From Cyanobacteria bacterium OH_PDB_112 (GTDB taxonomy: Bacteria > Cyanobacteriota > Vampirovibrionia > Gastranaerophilales > CAJFVJ01): 26,562 nt of DNA. The position numbers and the translations under genes are program-made. The notes below the pieces were generated by a model, which did not search any database, was not told the DNA's origin, and worked only from the letters and a program-made list of their open reading frames with translations. This document shows positions 1 to 8,232 of the stretch, piece after piece. Within the stretch, counting starts at the first letter, position 1. The number at the start of each line of letters is the position of its first letter. The stretch spans positions 1 to 26,562 of the forward strand of contig JAEWLZ010000279.1 in the NCBI GenBank assembly GCA_023457295.1. Direction: 5' to 3'.

Positions 1-18
1 TAACAAATTAAGCTGTTT

Positions 19-828
19 TTAATTTCTGTAATTTTTAGGAGTGGGCTTGACTATTGCAACAATTCCAGCAAAAGATAATCCACCCAAAATAGATGCTATT
101 ACTTTATACTTGCCTGTTGCTTTTACGTATCTGTCAATCAATTCATCTTTTATCGGATTAAAAGCTTTTTGGGATTTTTTACCGAACATCTCAAGATCTT
201 TTAGGATTTTTTGTCTTGTAAGATTCGCGGTATCATCCGGGTTTTTCCCTTGAACATTAAGAAACTTTGAAAGAACTAGAAAAATACTTTTGTTTCCTTC
301 TTTTGAATCCAAACGTAATTTTTCAATTTCATCAGGAGTCAATTTTTTAAATTTAACGTCTTTAAGATATTTTACAAAAGGATTAACACTTTTTTCCATT
401 ATCAGTTTAGATTGTTCTTCATTCAATCCTATTATTTTAAGGGATTCAGGCAATTTAGAAACAACTACTCCCGCTACTTCTTCTACCATCAATTGATCTT
501 TTTGAAGTCTTTTAACAACTTTTAAATATTCCTTTTGAGGTAAATCCTGAAAAAATAATGACTTTAAATCTTCCGCACGCTGTGAAATAGCATTAAATGA
601 TTCATCCACTTCTCTTTTTACAAAATATTTTGCAATCGGCGTTGCCGCAAAAAAGCCCGTAACAGCTCCAGTTCCCAAGCCTGCTAAAACAGGTCCTTTA
701 TCCGCCATAAAAGCATCAAAAGAAGATTTTTGAGGCACTCTGCTTTGAACCGGAGCAGAATTTTGCGACGGTAAATTTCTCCTGTTTTGAACTGCACTGT
801 TCTGATTTAAAGGTAAGGTACTTTCCAT
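19..828 (-). CDS. Hypothetical protein with two predicted membrane helices
   Basis: I do not recognise the family. The 269-residue product has an N-terminal stretch of about 44 residues rich in Gln, Asn, Ser and Pro, then a hydrophobic Gly/Ala-rich segment (about 45-70, containing GLGTGAVTGFFAATP), a charged, mostly helical middle of about 170 residues rich in Lys and Leu, and a second hydrophobic segment near the C-terminus (about 242-260, ILGGLSFAGIVAIV). This suggests a membrane protein with a soluble domain between two helices. The start is ATG with an AAGGA-like ribosome site about 13 bases upstream, which is rather far. It is transcribed away from rpsO and seems to stand alone. The gene is surely coding (long open frame, no competing frame of similar quality), but its function is unknown. 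Confidence 0.7.
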   Translation of the reverse strand: MESTLPLNQNSAVQNRRNLPSQNSAPVQSRVPQKSSFDAFMADKGPVLAGLGTGAVTGFFAATPIAKYFVKREVDESFNAISQRAEDLKSLFFQDLPQKEYLKVVKRLQKDQLMVEEVAGVVVSKLPESLKIIGLNEEQSKLIMEKSVNPFVKYLKDVKFKKLTPDEIEKLRLDSKEGNKSIFLVLSKFLNVQGKNPDDTANLTRQKILKDLEMFGKKSQKAFNPIKDELIDRYVKATGKYKVIASILGGLSFAGIVAIVKPTPKNYRN

Positions 829-1117
829 TTTGATTTAAAATCCTTACAATTCTTGTTGAATATAACTATTTTAAAAATGAACATATTTAAAATTAACACT
901 TCAATCAAAAAAATTATCCCGAAATATCCTCAAAAGCTTACCCTGACTACCTTAAAACGATTTAACATTTTGTAATAATTATATTTCCAAGAACAAAAAG
1001 TAAAAAAATATTAATCTTTAATCAATCTTCTTGCAAAATTTACTTGAAGTGATATGCTTATTAAGCTGGTATAGCTTACCCTAATAAATTTATTTATTTA
1101 AAGAAGGAAAAATATAA
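829..1117. other. AT-rich divergent intergenic region
   Basis: This stretch separates the minus-strand membrane protein from rpsO. It holds no convincing gene. The right end carries the rpsO promoter and ribosome site; the left end should hold the promoter of the minus-strand gene, but no clear sigma-70 pair stands out there. Confidence 0.6.
1031..1058 (+). promoter_or_regulatory. Candidate rpsO promoter
   Basis: A TTGCAA -35 box (1031-1036) and a TATGCT -10 box (1053-1058) are separated by 16 bases. The predicted start of transcription leaves a leader of about 50 bases before the rpsO ATG, with a good AGAAGGA ribosome site at 1102-1108. Prediction from consensus only. Confidence 0.45.
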
Positions 1118-1387
1118 ATGACAATCAATTTAAAAGAAAAAGGCAAAATAATTAAAAAGTTTGGTCAAGATACTAAAAATTCAGGCACAACTGAAGTTCA
1201 AGTTGCATTGCTAACAGAAAAAATCAAACAGCTTACAGAGCATTTGAAAGAAAATCATAAAGATTTTTCAAGCAAAAGAGGTCTTTTGATGATGGTTGGT
1301 AAGAGAAAAAGACTTTTAGCTTACTTAAGAAATAAAGATCTAGAAGGATATAGAGCTCTTATTAAAAAACTTGGTATCAGAGGTTAA
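1118..1387 (+). CDS. rpsO: 30S ribosomal protein S15
   Basis: Small ribosomal subunit protein uS15, which binds 16S rRNA at the central domain and helps bridge to the large subunit. The 89-residue length is exactly that usual for the family. The sequence contains the conserved features: the DTGSxEVQ-like segment (here NSGTTEVQVALLTEKI), the LTEHLKxHxKDxxSKRGLLxxVxKRKRLLxYL core, and a C-terminal IxxLGIRG end. The ATG is preceded by AGAAGGA at a spacing of about 9 bases. It is a single-gene unit: its own promoter upstream and a long perfect hairpin terminator directly downstream. In other bacteria S15 represses its own mRNA through the leader; whether the short leader here can do that is not visible. 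Confidence 0.98.
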   Translation: MTINLKEKGKIIKKFGQDTKNSGTTEVQVALLTEKIKQLTEHLKENHKDFSSKRGLLMMVGKRKRLLAYLRNKDLEGYRALIKKLGIRG

Positions 1388-1404
1388 AAAACCATACAAG
1401 ATTT

Positions 1405-1446
1405 AAAACAAAAAGCAAGACATGCGTCTTGCTTTTTGTTTTTTAT
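1405..1446 (+). terminator. Rho-independent terminator after rpsO
   Basis: A perfect 17-base-pair stem (1405-1421 with 1426-1442) closes the four-base loop ATGC; the GC-rich core is GCAAGAC/GTCTTGC and the right arm runs into a T-rich tract. A-rich and T-rich flanks make it able to work on both strands, but only rpsO ends here. Confidence 0.92.
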
Positions 1447-1461
1447 AATTCAGCCGCGCAT

Positions 1462-1487
1462 TTTATTAAGCTTTTAGCTTAATAAAA
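1462..1487. repeat. AT-rich inverted repeat between rpsO and the kinase gene
   Basis: TTTATTAAGCT and AGCTTAATAAA face each other across a loop of about three T's, a stem of 11-12 base pairs. It lies about 35 bases upstream of the -35 box of the kinase promoter and after the rpsO terminator. It has no T-tail, so an operator or a chance AT-rich palindrome is as likely as a second terminator. Confidence 0.4.
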
Positions 1488-1521
1488 ATCTCTCGCATAA
1501 TATTACCAAAATGTAACCAAT

Positions 1522-1550
1522 TTGTGCTTTTTCCCCCGATTAAGTATGAT
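1522..1550 (+). promoter_or_regulatory. Promoter of the kinase-regulator operon
   Basis: TTGTGC (1522-1527) and TATGAT (1545-1550) with ideal 17-base spacing. Transcription would start near 1557, five bases before an in-frame GTG (1562) and about 44 bases before the ATG at 1601. The latter is the more normal leader and supports the ATG start. Confidence 0.6.
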
Positions 1551-1600
1551 TTAAATACAAAGTGGAATTAAAAATAAAATCAGGACATAATTTTATTAAT

Positions 1601-2704
1601 ATGAAAAAAATACCGCGTAAAATCGTTATAGTTGATGATGAGAAGATTATCACAGATACTCTGAAAATGCTTCTTTCTTTAGAATTTACGGACGAAATTC
1701 ATACATTTAATTCTCCGGCTGAAGCACTTGAGTTTATCCAGCACAACGGCGCTGATGTAGTTCTTTCGGATTTTTTAATGCCACAAATGAACGGCATAGA
1801 ATTTTTGACGCAGGTAAAAAAAATAATCCCCTATACCTGCATGATAATGCTTACCGGTTATGCGGATAAAGAAAATGCTATAAAAGCAATAAACGAAATC
1901 GGCATACATAGATATATAGAAAAGCCTTGGAATAATACAGACCTTATTCTTGCAGTGCGTAACGGTTTTGAACGCACTGAGCTCATCAATAAACTTACAC
2001 TTGAGCAGGAAATGAACAAATTGCGTGATGATTTCATAGCGACTTTAACCCATGACCTCAGAACTCCACTTTTAGCGGCGATTCAGACTCTAAAATTTTT
2101 CCTTGATGGAACGTTGGGCGAACTTAATGAAAAACAGGAAAAATTTTTGGACACTATGCTCAATAGCAACAAAGACATGCTCGGACTAGTAAATGCTCTT
2201 TTAGAAGTTTATAAATATGAATCAGGACAGCTTGTTCTTTGTAAGGATAAGTTTTTGCTTAATGATTTAATTTTTTCAACAATGGAAGAACTTAAATCAC
2301 TCGCCGAAAATAAAAAAATTAAACTTACTTATAAAAATGAAGCAACGGAAGTTTTTGCAGATAAGCAAGAGATAAGACGTGTACTTGCTAATCTTTTAGG
2401 AAACGCCATAAATCATACCGGCGAAAACGGCGAAATAACAGTTGAAATAAAAAAATCAAACGAAAATATTTTTGTATCGGTACAAGATACAGGCGTTGGG
2501 ATTCCGCAAGAAGACATCCCCAATATGTTTTTAAGATTTTCGCAAGGGACAAAAAACAAACGTTCAACAGGAACAGGCCTGGGACTTTATTTAAGCAGAC
2601 AAATAATAGAAGCGCATAACGGAAAAATTTCATTAAAAAGCGAACTTAACAAAGGTTCGACTTTCACTTTTGAAATTCCCGCAGGAGTGCCTTTAAGTGT
2701 ATAA
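1601..2704 (+). CDS. Soluble hybrid protein: receiver domain plus histidine kinase
   Basis: Cytoplasmic two-component protein with an N-terminal receiver and a C-terminal kinase. Numbering from the ATG at 1601 (367 residues), the receiver spans about 6-120: acidic pocket D12-D13, phospho-acceptor D57, T85, and K108 in a KPW motif. A short helical linker leads to the HisKA domain with H151 in THDLRTP, then the HATPase domain with the N box (NLLGNAINHT), the G1 box (DTGVGIP) and the G2 box (GTGLGL). No membrane segment is present, so it senses an internal signal or receives phosphate from another kinase. An in-frame GTG at 1562 would add 13 residues outside the receiver fold and lies almost on the predicted transcription start. 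The gene is followed after 15 bases by a NarL-type regulator, its likely partner. Confidence 0.93.
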   Translation: MKKIPRKIVIVDDEKIITDTLKMLLSLEFTDEIHTFNSPAEALEFIQHNGADVVLSDFLMPQMNGIEFLTQVKKIIPYTCMIMLTGYADKENAIKAINEIGIHRYIEKPWNNTDLILAVRNGFERTELINKLTLEQEMNKLRDDFIATLTHDLRTPLLAAIQTLKFFLDGTLGELNEKQEKFLDTMLNSNKDMLGLVNALLEVYKYESGQLVLCKDKFLLNDLIFSTMEELKSLAENKKIKLTYKNEATEVFADKQEIRRVLANLLGNAINHTGENGEITVEIKKSNENIFVSVQDTGVGIPQEDIPNMFLRFSQGTKNKRSTGTGLGLYLSRQIIEAHNGKISLKSELNKGSTFTFEIPAGVPLSV

Positions 2705-2719
2705 AATGGAGAAAAAACA

Positions 2720-3388
2720 ATGGACAATATAAAAGTGCTTTTAATAGAAGATCATACAATGACTCGGATGGGACTTGAACTTGTTCTTGAAAAAGCTCAG
2801 GGAATAGAGCTTGTAAGCTCTGCCGATAACGGAAAAACAGGAGTGGAACTTGCAAAAAAATTCCACCCGAATGTAATTTTAATGGATATAGGACTTCCTG
2901 AAATAGACGGCATTGAAGCCACAAAACAAATTAAAGATGCGAATATTGACTCTTATATAATTATGTTTACATCTAGAGATAATGAAACTGACGTTTTTGC
3001 AGCATTTGCAGCAGGTGCGGACGGATATATAATGAAAGGTGCAAACGAAGATCAACTGGTAACTGCAATAAAAGCGGCAGCAGAAGGTACTGCCTGGATT
3101 GACCCCGCTATTGCAAGAATGGTTTTAGGGGCTATAAATAAAAAATCATCGGCTTCAAAATCAACAAGCGAAGACGGTAAACAATTTGCGAAAAGCTGTG
3201 GGTTAACAGAAAGAGAAATGGAAGTTCTTGCTCTTATCGTTGAAGGACTTACAAACCCACAAATTGCGGAAAGATTATTCATCACAAGAGCAACTGCAAA
3301 AGCACATGTACACAGTATCTTACAAAAATTATGCGTTGATGACAGAACACAAGCGGCGGTTACAGCCATGAGAGAAGGTCTTGTCTAA
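2720..3388 (+). CDS. NarL/FixJ-family response regulator
   Basis: Transcription factor of 222 residues. The receiver (about 4-120) has E10/D11, phospho-acceptor D56 in ILMDIGLP, T84 and K106 in GYIMKG. A linker rich in Ser and Lys leads to a LuxR-type helix-turn-helix (about 158-215) with LTEREMEVLALIVEGLTNPQIA and the recognition helix region TRATAKAHVHSILQKL. The ATG follows GGAG at good spacing. It lies directly downstream of the receiver-kinase and is probably its phosphotransfer partner; its stop codon abuts the ATG of the next gene with no spacing, so all three are probably one mRNA. The target genes are not visible from this window. Confidence 0.95.
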   Translation: MDNIKVLLIEDHTMTRMGLELVLEKAQGIELVSSADNGKTGVELAKKFHPNVILMDIGLPEIDGIEATKQIKDANIDSYIIMFTSRDNETDVFAAFAAGADGYIMKGANEDQLVTAIKAAAEGTAWIDPAIARMVLGAINKKSSASKSTSEDGKQFAKSCGLTEREMEVLALIVEGLTNPQIAERLFITRATAKAHVHSILQKLCVDDRTQAAVTAMREGLV

Positions 3389-4423
3389 ATGAAAAAATAT
3401 ACTGCGGCAATTTTTCTATTCATATTTTTATTCTTTATGCCTCAAGCCAAAAGTGAAACTCTTTTACGATGGTTCGTAAAACATGAGATAAAAGCGGAAA
3501 TGCAGGATATTGCAGACCAATTTGTCCCTAAAAATATTCAAAAAGACATAAAAAAAGAATATAAAGAATACAAAAAAGAAAAAAAACGTCAGGAAAAATT
3601 GCGCGAAAAAAATTTAAAACGTGCGGAAAAAGAAAAAAAACGCCAGGAAAAAGAAAAATTCAAAGCAAAAGTAGAAAAAGCTCAACAGCTTAATGAACAA
3701 GAAAATTATGAATTTATAAAATACAATGATCCTCAAGGCTCTCAAGAGCTTGATTTCTTTGGTATTTACGGCAAGCGACAAATAAACTCTGAAGGGGTAA
3801 TTTCTCCTGACTTTTCAAAGATGGTTTATTCGGAAATACATTTTTATCCCAGCATTTGTCAAGTTTCGACAGAACTTTTTATGATTCCTTTAACCAGCGA
3901 AGAAACTCCGGTCGAAAGAGTTATGCACTCTAAAATAAGCGATAAAAAACCGCTTAAATTTTATCGTCCTGGAATGAATGAGGTTCAACCAGGCTTTTTC
4001 AGAACAATGACGATGGTTGACTGGTCTTGCGACAGTACCAAAATTCTTGCAAAAGAACGTATTGCCGAAAATTTGAGAAGTTTTTTGGAGACCCGAGTTT
4101 GGATTTATGATGTTGCAAACGAAAAAACTTATTACCTCGAAAATTTAAGAAAAAATATTGAAGGCAATTTACTTAAAGAAGGAATTGATATAACAAAATA
4201 TCGATGGGACATATCCCCAATGGGTTGGTACGAAAATTCAAATGACCCTTCAAGCACAATTATAGTAAATGCCTACGGCTATAAACCCGATAAAACAAAA
4301 GTATTTTTAGCTTCTTGGCTTGTTGATTATCAAACCGGTGATATTAAATTCATTAATCGCCCAAAACGTTTCAAACCAAGTCAAAACGGACTCCTTTTGA
4401 AACCTAAAAGTCCGCATGCTTAA
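3389..4423 (+). CDS. Exported coiled-coil protein with propeller-like repeats
   Basis: Not a family I can name. The first 22 or so residues form a Sec signal peptide (MKKYTAAIFLFIFLFFMPQA, then KSE). Residues about 60-110 are an almost uninterrupted run of Lys, Glu, Arg and Gln that should form a long charged helix or coiled coil. The rest is strand-rich and shows spaced segments such as ISPDFSKMVYSE, DWSCDSTKILAKE, RVWIYDVANEKTYYL and WLVDYQTGDIKFI that resemble divergent TolB/WD40-like propeller blades (SPDG-K-I-F followed by I-V-D-G). Its ATG directly follows the stop codon of the response regulator, with GAAGG inside that gene as ribosome site, so it is translationally tied to the two-component pair. 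It may be an envelope target or accessory sensor of that system; that role is inference. Confidence 0.75.
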   Translation: MKKYTAAIFLFIFLFFMPQAKSETLLRWFVKHEIKAEMQDIADQFVPKNIQKDIKKEYKEYKKEKKRQEKLREKNLKRAEKEKKRQEKEKFKAKVEKAQQLNEQENYEFIKYNDPQGSQELDFFGIYGKRQINSEGVISPDFSKMVYSEIHFYPSICQVSTELFMIPLTSEETPVERVMHSKISDKKPLKFYRPGMNEVQPGFFRTMTMVDWSCDSTKILAKERIAENLRSFLETRVWIYDVANEKTYYLENLRKNIEGNLLKEGIDITKYRWDISPMGWYENSNDPSSTIIVNAYGYKPDKTKVFLASWLVDYQTGDIKFINRPKRFKPSQNGLLLKPKSPHA

Positions 4424-4446
4424 AAATTTTAAAATAAGCATTTTAC
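4416..4446 (+). terminator. Weak candidate terminator of the kinase operon
   Basis: ATGCTTA (4416-4422) pairs with TAAGCAT (4435-4441) and is followed by TTTAC. The loop is AT-rich and can fold on itself. The stem is short and overlaps the stop codon, so this is only a possible terminator. Confidence 0.3.
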
Positions 4447-4473
4447 AAAATAATTCGATTAATTTATTATAAT
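4442..4473 (+). promoter_or_regulatory. Candidate gpsA promoter
   Basis: TTTACA (4442-4447) with TATTAT at 4465-4470 (17-base spacing); a perfect TATAAT at 4468-4473 overlaps this but at 20-base spacing. Either gives a short leader with AGGAG before the gpsA ATG. Confidence 0.4.
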
Positions 4474-4502
4474 TACATAAATATTTTTCAGGAGATTTAT
4501 AG

Positions 4503-5510
4503 ATGAAATTAACAGTATTGGGAGCAGGTTGCTGGGGGTGCGTATTAACAAAACTTTTGGCTAATAACTTTGATGAAATAACTTTATGGAACAGAACCGA
4601 TTTTACATCGGAAGAATTTATAAAGACCAAAAAACTTACCCGTCCCATAGAAGTCCAACTTCCTGAAAAAGTAGTTATAGAAACAGATTTGGAAAAAGCC
4701 GTTAAAGATGCGTCTATTATTCTTTATGTGGTTTCAACTACCGCTGTTCGTGAAGTTTCTCGTGAACTAAAAAAATATATAACTTCTGAACAAATTTTGG
4801 TTAACGCCTCAAAAGGTTTGGAATTAAATACATTTAAACGTATGAGCGAAGTTATAAAAGAAGAAATCCCTGAAAATAAAGTCGCCGTTTTATCAGGACC
4901 CACTTTAGCGGTAGAAGTTTTATCAGGACTTCCAACCGCAGCATCAATTGCATGCGAATGTCCTGAAACAGCTTCAAAACTACAAGATTATTTTAATGTA
5001 AAAGACTTATTCAGAGTTTATTCAAATCCTGATATTACAGGTGTTGAACTCGGAGGAAGTCTCAAAAATGTTATTGCAATAGCATCAGGCTTTATTGACG
5101 CTATGAATTTGGGCAATAATACACGGGGAACTATTCTAACCCGAGGAATGGCTGAAATAGCCAGAATAAGTATCACCCTTGGAGCAAATCCAAGCACTCT
5201 TTATGGATTATCGGGAATGGGGGATTTGATTGCAACCGCATCCAGCCCTCTAAGTCGCAATTATCGTGTGGGCTATATGTTGGGGCAAGGAAAAAAACTT
5301 GATGAAATTTTAGAAAGTTTGGGTTCTGTCGCAGAAGGCGTAAAAACCTCCAAAGCCGTATACGACCTTGTTCAAGAACATGGCATATCTGCTCCTTTGA
5401 CAGAAATGATTTATGAAGTTATTCACACAGAAATCACGCCTCAAGAAGCTGTGTCAAAACTTATGAACAGAAGCCTTAAACAAGAAGAACAATATTACTA
5501 CGGCGGTTAA
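4503..5510 (+). CDS. gpsA: NAD(P)-dependent glycerol-3-phosphate dehydrogenase
   Basis: Reduces dihydroxyacetone phosphate to sn-glycerol 3-phosphate, the backbone for phospholipid synthesis; cytoplasmic. The product is 335 residues, the usual length. The N-terminal Rossmann fold has GAGCWG (8-12), followed by SKG (K104), LSGPTLAVEVLSGLPTA (about 130-146), GGSLKNVIAIASGF with catalytic K188, the TRG and GLSGMGDL segments, and SRNYRVG, which contacts the substrate phosphate. The usual dinucleotide motif is GAGxWGTALA; here Cys residues follow both Gly pairs (GCWGCVLT), a mild oddity. The ATG at 4503 has AGGAG at good spacing. It ends 33 bases from the convergent patatin gene; no terminator is visible between them. 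Confidence 0.97.
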   Translation: MKLTVLGAGCWGCVLTKLLANNFDEITLWNRTDFTSEEFIKTKKLTRPIEVQLPEKVVIETDLEKAVKDASIILYVVSTTAVREVSRELKKYITSEQILVNASKGLELNTFKRMSEVIKEEIPENKVAVLSGPTLAVEVLSGLPTAASIACECPETASKLQDYFNVKDLFRVYSNPDITGVELGGSLKNVIAIASGFIDAMNLGNNTRGTILTRGMAEIARISITLGANPSTLYGLSGMGDLIATASSPLSRNYRVGYMLGQGKKLDEILESLGSVAEGVKTSKAVYDLVQEHGISAPLTEMIYEVIHTEITPQEAVSKLMNRSLKQEEQYYYGG

Positions 5511-5543
5511 AATATTAATTAACTGATTTTTTAAATTTCAAGT

Positions 5544-6629
5544 TTATACTTTATCAGTATTCACTTGTTTTTGGTCTTTTTTCTCTTCTTTAATTTCTTT
5601 TATAAACTTGTCTAACTCAGGCTTCATAGCCTCTACATATCTATCGCCTATTCCGAGTAAAATATCAAAATTTTCCTGCTCCGTATTATCGGGACTATTA
5701 TCAAAACCGTCTTTTTTATCTAATTTGGGTTGAAAACGACAATATTTGAAATTTTTATCAATTTTAGCCAAATTACTCATGTAAATATCATTGGTATTTG
5801 TAACACCATCAAGCATAAAAGTATAAGTAGGCAATGAATACCTAAAAAAGCCCCAATTTTTTAACTTATCGTAATTGTAGCCTATTTTTTCCTGATAACC
5901 AGCTCCCAAAGAAAGCATAACCACATCTTTGTTTGCATTACGTTTTTTAGCTTCTTCATAAGCAAAAACCGAAGGGTTTTTCGCAACAAGTCCGCCATCA
6001 ATCAAAGTACGATTCTTTTTAGTATTTTTGTCATAAAAATTTATCGGCGAAAAATAAAACGGTGCAACACTAGTTGCGGCTGCTACCGTACTCATTTTAG
6101 TATCGCTATAATCTCCATTATAACTTGTAAAAGCAACAGGCATATTTGTTTCAGTATCAAAAGTCAAGACAAAAATATCTGTTATTGCGTCTCTCATTCT
6201 GTTTTCCCTGAAACGATTATCCGCCATATACATCATAGTTTTTAGGTCATAAGGAGTTGAAAAAAGCTGAACAGCAGGTTTTGTAAGACATTTTGCGGAA
6301 GTTTTTTTCTGAAAAATAAGTCTTGAATCAAATTGCAAAAGCTCAATAACTTCATTTGCGCTGTATCTTGGCTTATGGCTGTCATGCTCCATAGGCATTG
6401 TTAAATATAAAGTGAGCATACCTCCTGATGAAGTTCCTGCTATATAATCAAAAATTTCACCTGTTTTTTTACCTGTTTCTTTTTCAATATAAGCAAGCAT
6501 TTTAAGCGTAATCAAAGATTTGATTCCGCCCCCGTCAAGTGACAAAACTCTCACCTTGTCTTTTGCAAAACAAGGTGGAGTTATAAAAATCACTATTAAA
6601 AGAACCAAAAATAATTTTCTAAAATTCAT
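5544..6629 (-). CDS. Exported patatin-like phospholipase
   Basis: Patatin-family acyl hydrolase of 361 residues, predicted to cleave acyl chains from lipids with a Ser-Asp dyad. Residues 1-22 are a Sec signal peptide (hydrophobic VLLIVIFITPP, then CFAKD). The catalytic core follows at once: the oxyanion-hole motif DGGGIKS (32-38), the nucleophile motif GTSSG with S67, and DGG with catalytic D211 in LIDGGLVAKNPS. The order and spacing are those of active patatins, so I expect an active enzyme in the periplasm or outside the cell. A Lys/Glu-rich tail closes the protein. The start lies 5 bases after the pgi stop codon, so it is probably the second gene of a pgi-patatin operon; its ribosome site (AAGG) lies inside pgi and is weak. 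Substrate unknown. Confidence 0.93.
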   Translation of the reverse strand: MNFRKLFLVLLIVIFITPPCFAKDKVRVLSLDGGGIKSLITLKMLAYIEKETGKKTGEIFDYIAGTSSGGMLTLYLTMPMEHDSHKPRYSANEVIELLQFDSRLIFQKKTSAKCLTKPAVQLFSTPYDLKTMMYMADNRFRENRMRDAITDIFVLTFDTETNMPVAFTSYNGDYSDTKMSTVAAATSVAPFYFSPINFYDKNTKKNRTLIDGGLVAKNPSVFAYEEAKKRNANKDVVMLSLGAGYQEKIGYNYDKLKNWGFFRYSLPTYTFMLDGVTNTNDIYMSNLAKIDKNFKYCRFQPKLDKKDGFDNSPDNTEQENFDILLGIGDRYVEAMKPELDKFIKEIKEEKKDQKQVNTDKV

Positions 6630-6634
6630 ACTAA

Positions 6635-8023
6635 CTAAGCCTTTTTCATTTTTTCTGCGAGAATTTGTGCGGATTGTTCGTATCCGACTCTTCCCATTAA
6701 GGCATAAGTATAATTTTTAGCTTGCTCAACACCGGGCTGATTAAATGTATCAATATTATATAATTCACCGGCGATAGCTGTTTGAACTTCCAACATATAC
6801 AACAATTGTGCCAAATAATAACCATTTACTTTTGGCAATGTAATTGTAACGGTAGGACGTTTGTAATCAGCAAGGGCAACACGTGTTGAATCAGCTTCTG
6901 CATTCATAAGCTCATTTACTGTTTTGCCTCCTAAATATCCGATGCCTGTATATTCGAAAATTTTAGGAATTTCAAGATTAGTATCAAATTCACCTACTCT
7001 TACAAAGTTGATAAGTTTATCATTAGGTCCTTCATTATAAAGCTGGATTTGCGAATGTTGATCTGTTGCGCCCAATGCTTTTAGAGGAGTAGGTCCTACG
7101 TTTACTTTTTTACCTTTTTTATCAACTTCTTTGCCCAAAGACTCCGCCCAAAGCTGAACATACCAGTCAGAAACGAATTTAAGCCTGCTGGAATAAGGCA
7201 TCATAACTGATAAATTTTTGCCTTTTTTAGTTTCCATTAAATAATGAATTAAGGCATTTTGTGCAGCGATATTTTCAAAAATATTTTCATTTAAAAGTGC
7301 TTCGTTCATATCACGAACACCTTTCAACATTTCATCAATATCAATACCCACAAGAGCAAAAGGCAATAAACCTACCGCTGAAAATACTGAAAAACGACCG
7401 CCTACATCATCAGGAACAACAAACGTTTTATAGCCTTCCTGATCTGAAAGCTGCCTTAAAATTCCTGTTGATTTGTCAGTTGTAGCAACAATATTTTCTT
7501 TATAGCTATCACCAAGTTCTTTTTGCATAAGTTCTTTAATAATCATATAAGCAGACATTGTTTCTGCGGTTGAACCTGATTTTGTAATCACATTTACAAG
7601 AGTTTTTTTAAGGTCGATAACTTCCATAAGTCCTGAAATTGTATCAGGGTCAATATTATCAACAAAGAAAATGCGGGGCATGTTATTTCTTTGCTCAGTT
7701 GTTAAAAGATTCCAATAAGGTTTCAAAAGAGCTTCTGTAACAGCTATTCCACCCAAAGCTGAACCACCTATGCCAAGTACAAGAATATTTTCAAACTTGC
7801 CTTTAGCTTGCCCTGCAAACTCTTTTATAAAATAAAGAGTTTCTTCGTCATACCCAAGATTCATCCACTTTAGCCATTGTCCTTCTTTATCTTTACGGCT
7901 TTGCAAATCATTTATAATTTCAGATATTTTCTTTTGATTTTTTTTAAATTCTTTTTCAATTTCAAGACCATGTTCTTTGCCTATAAGCGATGCATCGGCG
8001 TTGTTGTAATTTAACTGTATCAT
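6635..8023 (-). CDS. pgi: Glucose-6-phosphate isomerase
   Basis: Interconverts glucose 6-phosphate and fructose 6-phosphate in glycolysis and gluconeogenesis; cytoplasmic. Key motifs are GIGGSALGG (sugar-phosphate loop), SGSTAET (phosphate binding), DDVGGRFSVFSAVGLLP (a family signature region), GATDQHSQIQLY near the catalytic His, and the C-terminal FNQPGVEQAKNY signature with catalytic Lys. About 462 residues, like the shorter bacterial form. Two ATGs lie six bases apart: the first (8029) is only one base from the GGGAG ribosome site, the second (8023) is seven bases away, so I choose the second; the choice changes only two residues. A promoter is predicted about 85 bases upstream. The patatin gene follows after 5 bases. 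Confidence 0.97.
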   Translation of the reverse strand: MIQLNYNNADASLIGKEHGLEIEKEFKKNQKKISEIINDLQSRKDKEGQWLKWMNLGYDEETLYFIKEFAGQAKGKFENILVLGIGGSALGGIAVTEALLKPYWNLLTTEQRNNMPRIFFVDNIDPDTISGLMEVIDLKKTLVNVITKSGSTAETMSAYMIIKELMQKELGDSYKENIVATTDKSTGILRQLSDQEGYKTFVVPDDVGGRFSVFSAVGLLPFALVGIDIDEMLKGVRDMNEALLNENIFENIAAQNALIHYLMETKKGKNLSVMMPYSSRLKFVSDWYVQLWAESLGKEVDKKGKKVNVGPTPLKALGATDQHSQIQLYNEGPNDKLINFVRVGEFDTNLEIPKIFEYTGIGYLGGKTVNELMNAEADSTRVALADYKRPTVTITLPKVNGYYLAQLLYMLEVQTAIAGELYNIDTFNQPGVEQAKNYTYALMGRVGYEQSAQILAEKMKKA

Positions 8024-8115
8024 TTTCATACTCCCTTCACTCTCTATTAAGATAATTTTATCCGCTGATACGCAAAATAACAGAGTTTTGAGGAATTTTT
8101 TAAAAAAACTTAAAG

Positions 8116-8145
8116 ATTATCATTTTTTTTCGTAATTTATGTAAA
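8116..8145 (-). promoter_or_regulatory. Candidate pgi promoter
   Basis: On the minus strand TTTACA (8140-8145) and GATAAT (8116-8121) are 18 bases apart. The predicted leader is about 85 bases and ends with GGGAG before the chosen pgi start. The surrounding 8030-8232 region is very AT-rich with T and A runs and holds no gene. Confidence 0.45.
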
Positions 8146-8232
8146 TTTTTTTTAAAAAAAACTAAAAAAATAGACTTAATTTAACAAATTTAATTTCCAT
8201 TAGTTTTTATTACATAAAATCAAGAAAAAATC

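Noticed and set aside
1562..1600. GTG start for the receiver-kinase, 13 residues upstream of the ATG
   Set aside because: The extra residues lie outside the receiver fold, there is no ribosome site, and the GTG lies about five bases from the predicted transcription start.
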